Numbered from the stretch's first letter, positions 43,717 to 53,450 are shown. The stretch is 64,000 bases of DNA from Senegalimassilia faecalis (GCF_004135645.1 NZ_SDPW01000001.1:2170001-2234000), one strand, 5' to 3'. The notes: generated by a model not told the origin, from the letters alone. Made by a program: numbers and translations.

Positions 43717-46300
43717 TTGGTGTAAAACGCTCCTCCCGTGTTTTCCGTGGGCTCAGGCATCCAGGGTTCGAAGTCGGTCGGCTCGTACCAGATGCCCTCT
43801 GGGCGCTGCGCCTTGGCAACTTTGACGTGGATGCCGCGCAGGGTGTAGGTGCCGAACTCAGGGTTGAAGTAGCCCGTGTTCTTCGTCAGCACGTTCATGT
43901 TCTCCGTGGTCCAAGACTTGCGGCCATCGGAGCCGTCCTCCAAAAACTCAGGGTTCCAGAAGCGCTCCATGTACACGGTGCCCTCCGCGATGCCCTTCGT
44001 CACGCGCGCCACGGCGAAGATGCCGTCCTTGACGACGCTCTGGCCGTTAGCCGTCAGCTCCTCGCCGGGGGCGAACTCGCTCGGGCCGAACTTCGCGTCC
44101 TTGCCGCCTGCCATGACCGTATCGGTGGGCAGGCCCGTGGTGATGTCGCGGAACACGTCCTTGCCATCGGTGCGCGGGCTCTTGATGTTCACCCAGTCGC
44201 CGTCGACGATGCCGTACTTGCCGGCGTTTTCCGGGCTGATCCACAGCTCGGGCGCCGGGTACAGCTCGCGCAGGTAGGGGTTGTTGCGCAGCGTGCCGTG
44301 ATGGAAGTACGGGATGCGACCCTCAGTCAGGCGCAGCGGGTATTCGTCGCCGTATTCGGACTGGTCCTCGGGCGTGAAGTAGTACGGCATGGGGTTGTAG
44401 TCCACCACCGCGGCGGGCATGTCGAACTTCTCGTTGCCGTGACGGCCCAGGTAGAGCATGGTGTCGGCGTACGGGCCGCACTTCTTCGGGTTGTCCTTGA
44501 TGTCGCGGGCCGCCGTGGAGAAGCCGGTGTAGGTGTTGCCGGCGTCTGCCGAGCCGCCTTCCATACCCGGGTCAACCTTGCCGGCCACGCCGCCGCTGGC
44601 GTTGACCTTGCAGTAGCCGTCGTACTCGGTGCCGCCCCAGTACTCGTCGTCTTCGGCCCACTTCTCGGGGAAGGCGTCCATGGCCTGCTCCATCGTGGTG
44701 ACCTCCGGGTCGCCGCCCTGCTGAGCCACCCAGTCCCAGTACTCGTTGATGGTCTTCCAGTACGCGGGCACCATGGGGCTGCCGATTTTCTCGCCGTCCA
44801 TGCAGGCGGCCATGTTCTCGTCGTACAGGTCGCTTGACGGGTCGGACATGGCTTCGGCGATCTTGCCCCACATCATGATTTCGTCGGCGGCCTCGAACAG
44901 GTTCGTTACCGGCTTTCGCATGAGGTTCACGTTCAGGCGGTTCTGCACGAAGGCGTTCTCCAGCCACTCGCACACGGGGAACACGATGTCGGCGGCCTCG
45001 GTGGTGAAGCTGGTCGGGTACATGTAGCCGTGCACGATGAGGTCGAACTTCGGGAACGCGTCAACCCACGAGCTGGAGTTGCCCAGCGCGGCCATCTTGT
45101 TGCCGGAGCGCTCGATCCACACCTTCGGCTGGTACGGCTCGCCGGTGAGCACGGCGGACAGCACCGTGGGGATGTGGCTGTGCATCCAGCCGCCGAGGCC
45201 CTTGTGCTCGCAGTAGCCCAGGCGCTCCAGGACGGCGTCGTTCGTTTGGAACTGGTACTTCGTGTCGCCGATGAAGCCCGAGGGGAAGATGGTGGATTCC
45301 TTCGACTTCAGGCCCTTCGAGCCAGCGCCGCCCACCTTGTTCGCCGGGCAGCCGGAATGCCACAGGTGCGCCGTCATGCAGTCGAGCGCCGCGGCGCCGA
45401 TGGCGGCCTGCGCCGAACCCGGGTACATGTCGGTGGCCACGCCCAGCGAGATGCCGCCGTGCGCGCTCGAGCAGTACAGCTCGATGGCCTCGATGATCTT
45501 CTCCTTCTTGCAGCCGGTGATCTCGGCCACGGTGTCAAGGTCGAAGTCGGCGCAGCGGTCCTTGTAAGCCTGGAACGCCGTCTTGCACGTGATGATGGAG
45601 CCGTCGGCCAGCGTGACGTCCACGGTGCCGAACAGCTGCGGGTGATACGTGCCGTCGTTGTCCGGACCCAGAGCGAAGGCCTTCGCGACCTGGCCTTTTT
45701 CTGTGTCGAAGTACACGTAGCCCTCGTTGTCGGCGTTCACGTCGTCAAACACTGCCGACGCGCGCAAAAGCTGACCGTCCTTCGTGATGTTCTCGGCAAC
45801 CGGCGGAAGGCTGACGTTGTCACGCGGGTCAACCAAGAACGGCAGGTTCGTCCACTGCTCGCAGAACGTCTCGTAGCCGGGGATCTTCTCGTACAGCTTG
45901 TTCTCGATGATGTAGTGCATCCAACCGAGCATCATGGGCATGTCGGTGCCGGGCTTGATGGGCAGCCACACGTCGGCCTTCGACGCGTCGGCCGTGAAGC
46001 GCGGGTCCACGACGACGGTCTTGCAGCCGTTGTCGCGCAGCTCGGCCACGCAACGGCCGGACGTCGAAGGCGAATGCCACGCCGGACCGGTGCCCCAGAT
46101 GACATAGACTTCCGTCAGTCCGCCGTACTTGGCCGGCTTGTACAGCTCCGAGCAGCCGGAGTCGGCGATGGACGTGTCGCCGATGCCATTGACCAGCGGC
46201 ATGGTGAAGTTACGCGGCAGGTAGCACTGCGCGCAACCGGGCTCGAACACGTTGCCCGCGCCCCAGAAGTTGCGGAAGCGCGGCGGGCATAGCGCGGGCA
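43713..46300 (-). pseudogene. DmsA-like molybdopterin oxidoreductase lacking its N-terminus
   Basis: The open part (845 codons from GTG 46250) is a molybdo-bis(MGD) oxidoreductase of the DMSO reductase superfamily: NVFEPGCAQCYLPRNF, WGTGPAWHSPSTSGR, VVVDPRFTADASKADVWLPI, KPGTDMPMMLGW, and C-terminal VNIKSPRTDGKD. In-frame similarity continues to about 46300 (LPALCPPRFRNFWGAGN), then stops without a start codon. The Tat signal and the N-terminal 4Fe-4S domain expected before it are absent, so a deletion removed the front of the gene. Substrate unknown. First of the dmsA-B-C series, all three damaged. Confidence 0.8.
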
Positions 46301-46400
46301 GGAAGACGAAGCGCGAACAGCTCAGTTGGCAAAAACAAAGTGCGCCCTGCCCTTTTCAACTGAACCCATGCTTCGCAAGGCGTCCCGCGCTTCCCAAGCG

Positions 46401-47303
46401 CTATCGAGCGTTCGCGGTCTGCCGCTTGTGCGCCTCCAGCATCTGCTTGCCTGCGTCGGTTGCAACCCAGGCCCCTCTCCAAACCAACGCCCCGGCCTTG
46501 TCGAGCTTGTCGACGAAGAAGTCGGGCGAAAGCTTGTGATGATCTGCCACGATGTCCTGGGAAAGCCCGGGCGTGGCCTTGAAAAACGCTTCGATTTCAG
46601 GGAATTTGCGCGGTGTGGAGCAGAAGTCCAGCACGGCGAAGTAGGTGTCGCGGCGGTGCGGGCGCAGGGATAGCTGCGCCTCGATGCGGCGCTCGGGAGC
46701 CAGCAGGCGCACGGCCTCGCGGCCCGCGTCGGTGGCTTCGATGCGGTACGTGGCCACCAGGTCGTCGGCCTCGTCGGCGGTAAGGTTCGCCAGCTGCTCG
46801 GCCGTGACGGGGTTGCCCGCCTCGTCGAGCGGCGTTTGAGAAAGGCCGCCGGCGTCGGTGGGCATGCCGATCATGGCGAACGGCGTTTGCATGATGTGGC
46901 TGTACACGAACTCGTCGGTGGCGGCGATGAAGTCTTCGACTTCGGTGAAATCGCGCGGCTGCTCGCAGAACGCCAGCGTTTTGTACAGCGCCTCGCGCAA
47001 CGCGTTTTGCGAGCCGATGCACATGACCACGGCGTTCACGCGATCGGTGAACGTGGGCTCGTCGGGGAGTTCGTAGTCGGGGAGTTCGTAGTCGGCGGGT
47101 TCGGCGCCTTGCGCGATAGCGGCGGGCGTGAGCTCGGCGGCCGGGTCGAGTTGCGCGCCGGCGGCCGACGAGACGGCGGGCTTGTGCGCAGCGAAGCTGT
47201 CGGGCTCGCTTTCGCGCATATCCATAAGGTAGCCGCCTTCGGCATATTTCTCGTAGCTTGCCGGAACTTCGAACTTCGGCAGCGGCTTGTTCTTGATGTT
47301 CAT
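46401..47303 (-). CDS. Protein with internally duplicated helical domain, function unknown
   Basis: 300 residues, no signal peptide. After a polar N-terminal third (with a short repeat ADYELPDYELPDEP) come two related blocks: LYKTLAFCEQPRDFTEVEDFIAAT at about 105-130 and TYFAVLDFCSTPRKFPEIEAF at about 220-242, each followed by a helical segment ending in a turn like PTDAG / ATDAG. The blocks resemble tandem winged-helix domains, but I cannot assign a family. It sits first in the dms series and is divergent from the LuxR regulator, so a regulatory or maturation role for that enzyme is plausible. Stop TAG. Confidence 0.65.
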   Translation of the reverse strand: MNIKNKPLPKFEVPASYEKYAEGGYLMDMRESEPDSFAAHKPAVSSAAGAQLDPAAELTPAAIAQGAEPADYELPDYELPDEPTFTDRVNAVVMCIGSQNALREALYKTLAFCEQPRDFTEVEDFIAATDEFVYSHIMQTPFAMIGMPTDAGGLSQTPLDEAGNPVTAEQLANLTADEADDLVATYRIEATDAGREAVRLLAPERRIEAQLSLRPHRRDTYFAVLDFCSTPRKFPEIEAFFKATPGLSQDIVADHHKLSPDFFVDKLDKAGALVWRGAWVATDAGKQMLEAHKRQTANAR

Positions 47304-47646
47304 GAATGCCCCCTTGCTTGAAGCGGCGCCTTCGCGCGGCGCGCTTGCAAACTGCCGCCCGCAGACCTGCGTCCGCGTGCGCCCTCCTCTATTCCGGTAG
47401 CGGGTACAGGCTCGCAGGCCCGTGTGCGCCGCAAAGGTTTTCGCAATCTCAAGCGCTGTCGTTCGCTTTCAATCGCCTCAACATCGGAACGGCATTTACC
47501 TTACGAATTTTGCAAAAGCCCTGCATAGAAACTAGTTAACTATGTTGCAGCACTCATATGGTCGCTTGTTAACTAATCGAAAATGGACGTGTCGGTTTAG
47601 AATACCGACAGCAAGAAACCCGGCGCAGGGAGAGGCGCCAGGGATA
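47304..47646. promoter_or_regulatory. Divergent control region with AGTTAACTA sites
   Basis: The 586-bp gap before the LuxR gene contains AGTTAACTA at about 47531 and TGTTAACTAA at about 47566, AT-rich and about 35 bp apart, plausible operator sites for the divergent regulator. A further GTTAACT lies upstream of the flavoprotein gene (about 53356). No gene is seen in the gap. Confidence 0.4.
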
Positions 47647-47826
47647 TGACAAGGGGACAGGTCGTTTGTCATATGGCAGGTCGAAAACAGCGCTTGGGGC
47701 CGAGGAAACAGTTTGCCCCAAGCGGAAGTTCGGCTTTCGGCCACACCGCAGCAAGAAGACGAAACAGGGTTGCTAGCAACAGTCTACTGAAGCGAACAAC
47801 ATGACAAACGACCTGTCCCCTTGTCA
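47647..47826. repeat. 180-bp structure bounded by 26-bp inverted REP-like arms
   Basis: TGACAAGGGGACAGGTCGTT at 47647 continues to 47672 and returns inverted and perfect at 47801-47826. Inside is a GCTTGGGGC/GCCCCAAGC hairpin (about 47690-47725). The GACAAGGGGACAGGTC theme is typical of REP sequences moved by RAYT (TnpA-REP) transposases; no such gene is in the window. A related palindrome is at 62041-62075. It ends 64 bp before the LuxR start. Confidence 0.8.
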
Positions 47827-47889
47827 GAAACGTTGCCAACACGTAAGGCGCGGGAGCTTCTCCCCGCCTTGTCCGCAAAGAGGGGGAAT

Positions 47890-49446
47890 ATGGCACAGCG
47901 GGAAAGCGCGGCACAGGAGAGCGTCGGGCGTCAAAACGAGGCGAGCCTGAGTGAGCGATTCTCGAAAGCGCTCGCGTCCATCGATCGGCAGGCGCCGACG
48001 CTTACGTATCTGGGCTTGGGGTGCTGGATCGCGTGGAACACCATCGCGTTTTCCGGGTCGTTCTGGCTGCACGAAACCGACAACAGCAGCATCGCGGAGA
48101 ACCTCATGCTCGTGCACCTGCTGGCCTGCTTCGTCACGCTGGCCGCCGTTGCGCTGTTTTCCGACCGCTGTTCACGCTGGATAGCGAAGAACCGCACCAC
48201 GCTCATCGGCGGCGTGGTTGCATGCGCAGGTACGCTGCTGCTGTGCAACGCGCGCGCTGAAGTCTTCGGCGAGGCATTCCCCCACGCGGGCCTTACCGTG
48301 TTGTTCACCAGCGGCTGCATCCTATCCGGCGCGGGCACCACCATGCTGTTTCTGTGCGCCGCGGCGCTGTTCGGCACGCTTGCGCCGCATCGCGCCCTGT
48401 ATCGCCTGGCCGAGTGCACGCTATTCTCCATTGCAGTGTACTTCGTGCTGAACGGCTGCCCGCAACCAATTGCTGTGGCGGGATTCGTTGTGCTGCCGTT
48501 GCTGGGCGCGGGGCTGTTCTGCATCCGCCAGCGCGACGTGCGCGGCGAAAAGCAGGTGCTTTCCACGCCCGTGAAGCTGACGCGCAAGTTTTGGGTGCTG
48601 CTGCTTTCCATCGGGCTGTGCTCAACGGCGCTTGAGCTCATTCGCGCCTACGTGTTGATCAGCGCGCCGCCGTATTTCTCCATCGGCGCGAACGTCACCT
48701 CGCAGCTTATCGAGATTCCCCTGATGGCAGGCATCATGGCGGCCATTCTGCTCACGAAGTCGCGCCGCGACGGGTTCGCGAAACTGTATTCGGTTGCCGC
48801 ATGCGCGCTGACGGTGCTGATCGTATGCATTGCCATGTTCTCGCTGAACACACCCGCCATAGCCGCCGGCGCCTGGGTGGTGTGCACGTGCTACAACATG
48901 GTGGTGTGGGCCATGCTGTACTATCTGGTGTACCAGTGGCGCGCCGGGGCGCTGCGCATCATGGCGCTTGGCAATGCCGCGCTGTCCGGCGGCACGCTGG
49001 TGGCCAGCCTGTTGGCCATGGCGTATCAGGCGTCGCACATTTCCGACAGCGCCATGCGTATCATCATCGCCGTCATCGGCCTTGCGGTGCTGGTAGACGT
49101 GCTGTTCGTATTCTCCGAGAAGCAAATCAACGGCATGCTGCTGCCCGTCGACGAGGGCAGCGAGGACGCAACAGCAGGCGAAGGCGGCGCGCAAGGCGCG
49201 GCCAAGCAGCCCGGCAAATGGAAGCTTGCCTGCGAAGAAGTGGCGAAGGGCGCCGGACTTTCCGTCCGCGAAACCGAGGTGTTCCTAAGCCTTGCCCGCG
49301 GCCGCACCGCGCAAGAAATCGCTGAGCGCGAGGTGGTGTCAATTTACACCGTACGCGCCCACACGCGCTCGATCTACGCGAAACTAGATGTTCACAGCAA
49401 GAAAGAACTCACCGCCCTGGTGCAAAAGCACGTTGACGAGGGGTAG
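47890..49446 (+). CDS. LuxR-type regulator with about 12 membrane helices
   Basis: 518 residues; ATG 47890 with AGGGGG close upstream. Helices run from residue about 40 (LTYLGLGCWIAWNTIAFSGS) to about 415, MFS-like in pattern, followed by a linker and a C-terminal LuxR helix-turn-helix: LSVRETEVFLSLARGRTAQE, ISIYTVRAHTRSIYAKLDVH-like recognition helix with VSIYTVRAHTRSIY. This membrane-regulator architecture is abundant next to respiratory operons in Eggerthellaceae, where it is thought to sense the substrate. Its likely target is the divergent operon starting at 47303. Stop TAG. Confidence 0.88.
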   Translation: MAQRESAAQESVGRQNEASLSERFSKALASIDRQAPTLTYLGLGCWIAWNTIAFSGSFWLHETDNSSIAENLMLVHLLACFVTLAAVALFSDRCSRWIAKNRTTLIGGVVACAGTLLLCNARAEVFGEAFPHAGLTVLFTSGCILSGAGTTMLFLCAAALFGTLAPHRALYRLAECTLFSIAVYFVLNGCPQPIAVAGFVVLPLLGAGLFCIRQRDVRGEKQVLSTPVKLTRKFWVLLLSIGLCSTALELIRAYVLISAPPYFSIGANVTSQLIEIPLMAGIMAAILLTKSRRDGFAKLYSVAACALTVLIVCIAMFSLNTPAIAAGAWVVCTCYNMVVWAMLYYLVYQWRAGALRIMALGNAALSGGTLVASLLAMAYQASHISDSAMRIIIAVIGLAVLVDVLFVFSEKQINGMLLPVDEGSEDATAGEGGAQGAAKQPGKWKLACEEVAKGAGLSVRETEVFLSLARGRTAQEIAEREVVSIYTVRAHTRSIYAKLDVHSKKELTALVQKHVDEG

Positions 49447-49480
49447 AGCTACGATTTCCATAGGCCATAGCAGCTAAGTA

Positions 49481-50416
49481 TTAGCGACCGCCCTTTGTTG
49501 ACAAGAAGCTCATGGCCAAAGCCACCATCGCCTCTTTCTCTTTAGGCTGAGATTCAGCAATCATGATAGTCAAGGCAACGAGCGCGCCATCGGAGATGCA
49601 CTTCGTCCCATTCGCAAATAGGGCGCCATTGACATGAAGGAAATAGAGAAACAAAGCTGCCGCAATACGCTTATTCCCATCATGGAAAGAATGATTTTTC
49701 ACAATAAAGTATAGAAGGTTTGACGCTTTCTCTTCCAGACTCGGATAGAGCTCTCGACCATCAAAACTTTGGTATATTGCAGCAATACTCGACTTGAACG
49801 ACTCGTCCTTTTCAGACCCGAATAAATCACTCTCAGCCGAAAACGACATGGAATCAATCAATTTTCGGCATTCTTCATAATTAAGGATATATATCGTTTT
49901 CCGGCCCTTTGGCTTAAGAATTCGCTGGTGATCATAGTCATCCAGCAGCGTCAGCGCATTCGTATAGGCTTTAACAACCGCCAAGATATCGGTTGATTCA
50001 AGAGACTCAGGGATACGTTCCATCACCTGCACGATTTGACCCAATTGTGCAAGCCGCTTCTTATTCTCTGCATATCCCGTAATGACATACTGCCTCAACA
50101 CCTCGGTTGCCCATCGACGAAACTCCACGCCGCGCTTTGACTTCACGCGGTAGCCGACGGAAATAGCTACATCGAGGTCGTAAAAAGCCACCGGTTTATC
50201 CGATTGTGCAATGTGCAAATAATGCACATTACTTTCCTTATCAAGTTCCCCGTCCTTAAAAATATTGCTGACATGGCGCGATATCACGCTTCGATCTTTT
50301 TCGAAAAGCGAAGCCATCTGATGCTGCGTCAGCCAAACAGTATCCCCATCAAACTCAACATCAAGACGGATTTCCTCATCAGCCGACTCAAATACCACGA
50401 TATCGCCCAGTCTCAA
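49481..50416 (-). CDS. RhuM-like/Fic-domain protein
   Basis: 311 residues. N-terminal RhuM part: VWLTQHQMASLFEKDRSVIS, VAFYDLDVAISVGYRVKSKR, EFRRWATEVLRQYVITGY. C-terminal Fic/Doc part with FIVKNHSFHDGNKRIAAALF, the HxFxDGNKR active site that transfers AMP to target proteins. TTG 50416 is the start (GGAGAAG upstream). AT-richer than its neighbours, with different codon use, so probably acquired. It converges on the LuxR gene with 34 bp between stops. Stop TAA. Confidence 0.88.
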   Translation of the reverse strand: MRLGDIVVFESADEEIRLDVEFDGDTVWLTQHQMASLFEKDRSVISRHVSNIFKDGELDKESNVHYLHIAQSDKPVAFYDLDVAISVGYRVKSKRGVEFRRWATEVLRQYVITGYAENKKRLAQLGQIVQVMERIPESLESTDILAVVKAYTNALTLLDDYDHQRILKPKGRKTIYILNYEECRKLIDSMSFSAESDLFGSEKDESFKSSIAAIYQSFDGRELYPSLEEKASNLLYFIVKNHSFHDGNKRIAAALFLYFLHVNGALFANGTKCISDGALVALTIMIAESQPKEKEAMVALAMSFLSTKGGR

Positions 50417-50449
50417 TCACTTCTCCTCTCCTTATGAAATATTTGTTCT

Positions 50450-50478
50450 ATTATAATCAGTACATACGTTTGTGTCAA
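50450..50478 (-). promoter_or_regulatory. Consensus promoter of the RhuM/Fic gene
   Basis: Perfect TTGACA (50473-50478) and perfect TATAAT (50450-50455), spacer 17 bp. Confidence 0.85.
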
Positions 50479-50551
50479 CCCATATCAAAATACAGCAGCA
50501 AGATTTGCCCAACCACCAGCCAATCTTGTATACCAAGTGAACCCAACGAAA

Positions 50552-50579
50552 AAGCCCCGCCGAGAGCTCGGCGGGGCTT
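50552..50579 (-). terminator. Terminator downstream of the cytochrome gene
   Basis: AAGCCCCGCCGAG-AG-CTCGGCGGGGCTT, a 13-bp stem followed on the minus strand by TTTTTCG. Confidence 0.85.
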
Positions 50580-50667
50580 GAGGAGGGGGTATGGGGTTGG
50601 GGGACGGCGATGCCCTTGCTTTCGAATTCGTTCACGCTCGCGTGGCGCGCATCGCCGGCAGGGTTGG

Positions 50668-51441
50668 TTATTCGCTTACGGCAGCGGGCTCAAGCGCCTC
50701 GGCTTCCTTGTAGCTGACCCAGCCATCGGGGATGGTGGCGTCGCTGTGGCACTTGCTGCAGTACACCGTGGATGCGCGGTGCGCCTTGTGGCACTCGTTG
50801 CAATCGACCTCGCCGTGCTCCTCGACGTGCGGGTTGCGCTTCATGTAGCTCGTCTTCTCGATCAGGTCGTCGCGCGTCATGGCGGAACCGTCGTCGTTGG
50901 CATGGCAACCGGAGTTCAGGCAGAACGCCTCGCTGGCAATGCCGCGAGCCGCCGTCAGATCCGAAAGCGCCTTCTCTTCAGGCACGAAGCGCTCGTCGGT
51001 GGTCTGGACGACCTCGTAGCTGCCCGTCAGCCAGCCGATACCCTCGGTGACCTGCTCGGACATCTGCGGCACGTGACACTGCACGCACGTGATGCCTTCC
51101 TGGGCGTGCACGGGGGCCAGCATGCTCGATGCATCGGCCACCTCGTTGCCCCACTTGTCCGTGGCCGACTCGCCCGGCGTGGCTTCGTACGTGGTCAGAT
51201 AGCCGTCCATGGGCGTGTGGCAGATAGCGTTGCAGAAGCTGGGCTGGTCGTGCCATACCATGAAGCCGGCGCCGGCTACAACCACAACGGCCGCAACCAC
51301 GCCGATGATCACCGGCACCTTGCGGTTTTTGCGCTTGGCCGAAGGGGTGCCTGCGCCAGCGGCTGCAACACCGGCGGCCTGCTGCTCGCCAGCCGTTTCA
51401 CCTGCGGAAACGTTTTCCTCAATCGTGTTGTTCTCGCTCAT
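50668..51441 (-). CDS. NrfH/CymA-type multihaem cytochrome c
   Basis: 257 residues: cytoplasmic tail, one membrane anchor (VPVIIGVVAAVVVVAGAGFM) and an exported haem domain. Five attachment motifs: CNAICH (CX3CH), CVQCH, CLNSGCH (CX4CH), CNECH and CSKCH; two have non-standard spacing. Family members oxidise menaquinol and hand electrons to a partner enzyme, here almost surely the flavoprotein whose stop lies 9 bp upstream. ATG 51441 with GGAGC. Stop TAA. Confidence 0.9.
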   Translation of the reverse strand: MSENNTIEENVSAGETAGEQQAAGVAAAGAGTPSAKRKNRKVPVIIGVVAAVVVVAGAGFMVWHDQPSFCNAICHTPMDGYLTTYEATPGESATDKWGNEVADASSMLAPVHAQEGITCVQCHVPQMSEQVTEGIGWLTGSYEVVQTTDERFVPEEKALSDLTAARGIASEAFCLNSGCHANDDGSAMTRDDLIEKTSYMKRNPHVEEHGEVDCNECHKAHRASTVYCSKCHSDATIPDGWVSYKEAEALEPAAVSE

Positions 51442-51450
51442 GGCAGCTCC

Positions 51451-53235
51451 TTACTTGCCCGCAGCGGCATTCTCGCCGGCAATCTTACCGAACACCATGC
51501 ACATGCCGCACGACAGGCCCTTGAGCGAGATGGGGTACTGCACGTTGAAGCGGCCGCCCTGCGGGGCGCCGGCCACGTACAGGCCCGGGATAACCTCACG
51601 ATCGGTGTTGTACACGTGGCAATCGCTGTCGGACTCAAGGCCGCCCAGGTTCGCCAGCGTCAGGGCAACGCCGCACTCGGCCGCGTAGAACGGGCCGTTT
51701 TCCAGGGCGAACAGGCGCTTAGCTGATTTGCCGAAGTCTTCGTCGAAGCCGGCCTTGCACAGCTCGTTGTAGCGCTCGATGGCGGCCTTGGCCTTCGTGG
51801 CGTCCATGCCGTCGATCTTCGCCAGCAGCTCATTAATGGTGTCGGCCTTCACGCAGCGACCCTCGGACACGGCGGCCTCGATGTCCTCGGGGCAGCGCAC
51901 GTTGATCTTCAGGCCGGCCGGCGTCCAGTCGGGCAGCGGCTCGTCGCGGTAGATGCACGCGATGCCATGCGCAGCCGGGAAGTACTTCAGCTGCTCAGGC
52001 CACGAAGCGTCGAAGAACTGGTACGCCTTGCGCTGCGGCTGCAGCTCCACCTGGTTTTCCAGCTGCTGACCAGGCACGTCTTCGTTCATGAAGCGCTCGC
52101 CGCGCAGGTTCAGCATCAGGAAACCATTGTTGCCGATAACGCCGCGGCCGTCGGAACCGGCGCCGCCGCCCATGTGATGGATCATCGGGGCGTGCCACTG
52201 CTCGATTGCGGCACCTGCCCACACGCCCATCTTGTGACCGTCGCCGATGTTGGTGTAGTTGCCCTGCGCGTCCAGGTCAAGCGACAGAATCTGGTTGCCG
52301 TTCTCTACGCACGCCGGTGCGAAATACTTCATCATGTCCTCGTTGGCCAGGTAATCGCCCGTGCACAGGATGACGCTTTTCGCGTTGATCTTCAGGTACT
52401 TGTTCGCGCTGGTATCCTGCGCGTAAATGCCGGTCACGGAACCGTCGTCGGCCGTGATGAGTTTGACGCCCTTCGTGTTGTAGCGCACTTCGGCGCCCGC
52501 GGCCTCGGCCATCTTCAGGTTGTCGGCCATAGCCGTGGCCAGGCTGGCGAAGCCCACCGACGTCGGGTAGCAGGGCATGTCTTCCTGCGTGTAATCGTAC
52601 TCGTCCAGCATCGGGTAGAAGTACGGGTACAGGTAGTGCGCGCGATTGGCCTCGGGCACTTCCTCGTAAGACTCGGACGCAATGTACATATCCGGGCAAC
52701 CCTGCACGAACCAGTCAAGCGCCTTGCCCGACTCGTCGCAGTAGCGGCTGATGATGCCGAAGTTCGAGTGGTGGCTGCCTTCCTCCATGTGCATGTTCAC
52801 CACCATGTGCTTGTCAAGGAAGCCGTCGCCGCGGCCCCACTTCGCCATGGTTTCGCCACCCAGGATGGCCATATCGCTGGCCACGCTGTTGAGCTGGGCA
52901 GACGCCTCGATTGCGATAACTTTCGCGCCCGCTTCGGCAGCGGCGCGCGTGGCAGGGACGCCCGCAGCGCCCAGGCCCACAACCACAACGTCGGCCTCAA
53001 GCGTTTCGGCAACGTCGCTGTCGGAAATCGAAGGCGCCTCACCCAGCCACGGCATAACGCCCGTGCCGTCGTAGCCGACCGTCTGGCCGTTGGCCGAACC
53101 CGTGCCGGAGCCGGCGCCGCCCGCAACGCCGACCACCTTCGGCGCGCAACCCGTCAGGCCTGCGCCCGCAAGAGCGGCGCTGATGGCGGCCGCGCCCGTC
53201 AGGAAGCCGCGGCGGCTGATTCCCTTGTTGTCCAT
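51451..53235 (-). CDS. Tat-exported FAD-dependent reductase (fumarate-reductase/flavocytochrome family)
   Basis: 594 residues. Twin-arginine signal SRRGFLTGAAAISAALAG ending in a possible lipobox (LTGC), FAD-binding VVVVGLGAAGVPATRAAAEAG, then the fumarate reductase-like cap and C-terminal FAD site GLYVAGAPQGGRFN / YPISLKGLSCGMCMVFGKIA. No haem motifs of its own, so it relies on the cytochrome encoded next. Family members reduce fumarate-like or other unsaturated or hydroxylated organic acceptors; the substrate here is unknown. ATG 53235 with GGGAGGAAC. Stop TAA. Confidence 0.9.
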   Translation of the reverse strand: MDNKGISRRGFLTGAAAISAALAGAGLTGCAPKVVGVAGGAGSGTGSANGQTVGYDGTGVMPWLGEAPSISDSDVAETLEADVVVVGLGAAGVPATRAAAEAGAKVIAIEASAQLNSVASDMAILGGETMAKWGRGDGFLDKHMVVNMHMEEGSHHSNFGIISRYCDESGKALDWFVQGCPDMYIASESYEEVPEANRAHYLYPYFYPMLDEYDYTQEDMPCYPTSVGFASLATAMADNLKMAEAAGAEVRYNTKGVKLITADDGSVTGIYAQDTSANKYLKINAKSVILCTGDYLANEDMMKYFAPACVENGNQILSLDLDAQGNYTNIGDGHKMGVWAGAAIEQWHAPMIHHMGGGAGSDGRGVIGNNGFLMLNLRGERFMNEDVPGQQLENQVELQPQRKAYQFFDASWPEQLKYFPAAHGIACIYRDEPLPDWTPAGLKINVRCPEDIEAAVSEGRCVKADTINELLAKIDGMDATKAKAAIERYNELCKAGFDEDFGKSAKRLFALENGPFYAAECGVALTLANLGGLESDSDCHVYNTDREVIPGLYVAGAPQGGRFNVQYPISLKGLSCGMCMVFGKIAGENAAAGK

Positions 53236-53296
53236 GCTGTTCCTCCCGTAAGGTCAAAAGATGCCGGGTTTGACCCTGCCCGGCCTTGCGAGGGAA

Positions 53297-53302
53297 AGTA
53301 TA
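53297..53302 (-). promoter_or_regulatory. -10 box upstream of the flavoprotein gene
   Basis: TATACT on the minus strand, with TTTTGC 17 bp further upstream (or TTGCGC at 15 bp). AAAAAGTTAACTTCTTC near 53356 is a symmetrical candidate operator for the adjacent TetR protein. Confidence 0.45.
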
Positions 53303-53450
53303 GAAAGCCCGCAAGCGGCGCAAAATTGACGGTGAGCGCTTTTCGTATGGGAAGAAGTTAACTTTTTCATCGAATGGTAAAGCTATTTATGCTTGAAAAA
53401 GAATAATACGGACAACTTCTGGCAATTTGCGGAACGGGAGAAGACGAACG

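Noticed and set aside
47821-47889. Earlier start for the LuxR gene
   Set aside because: That start lies inside the REP arm; ATG 47890 has a ribosome site and fits the protein family better.
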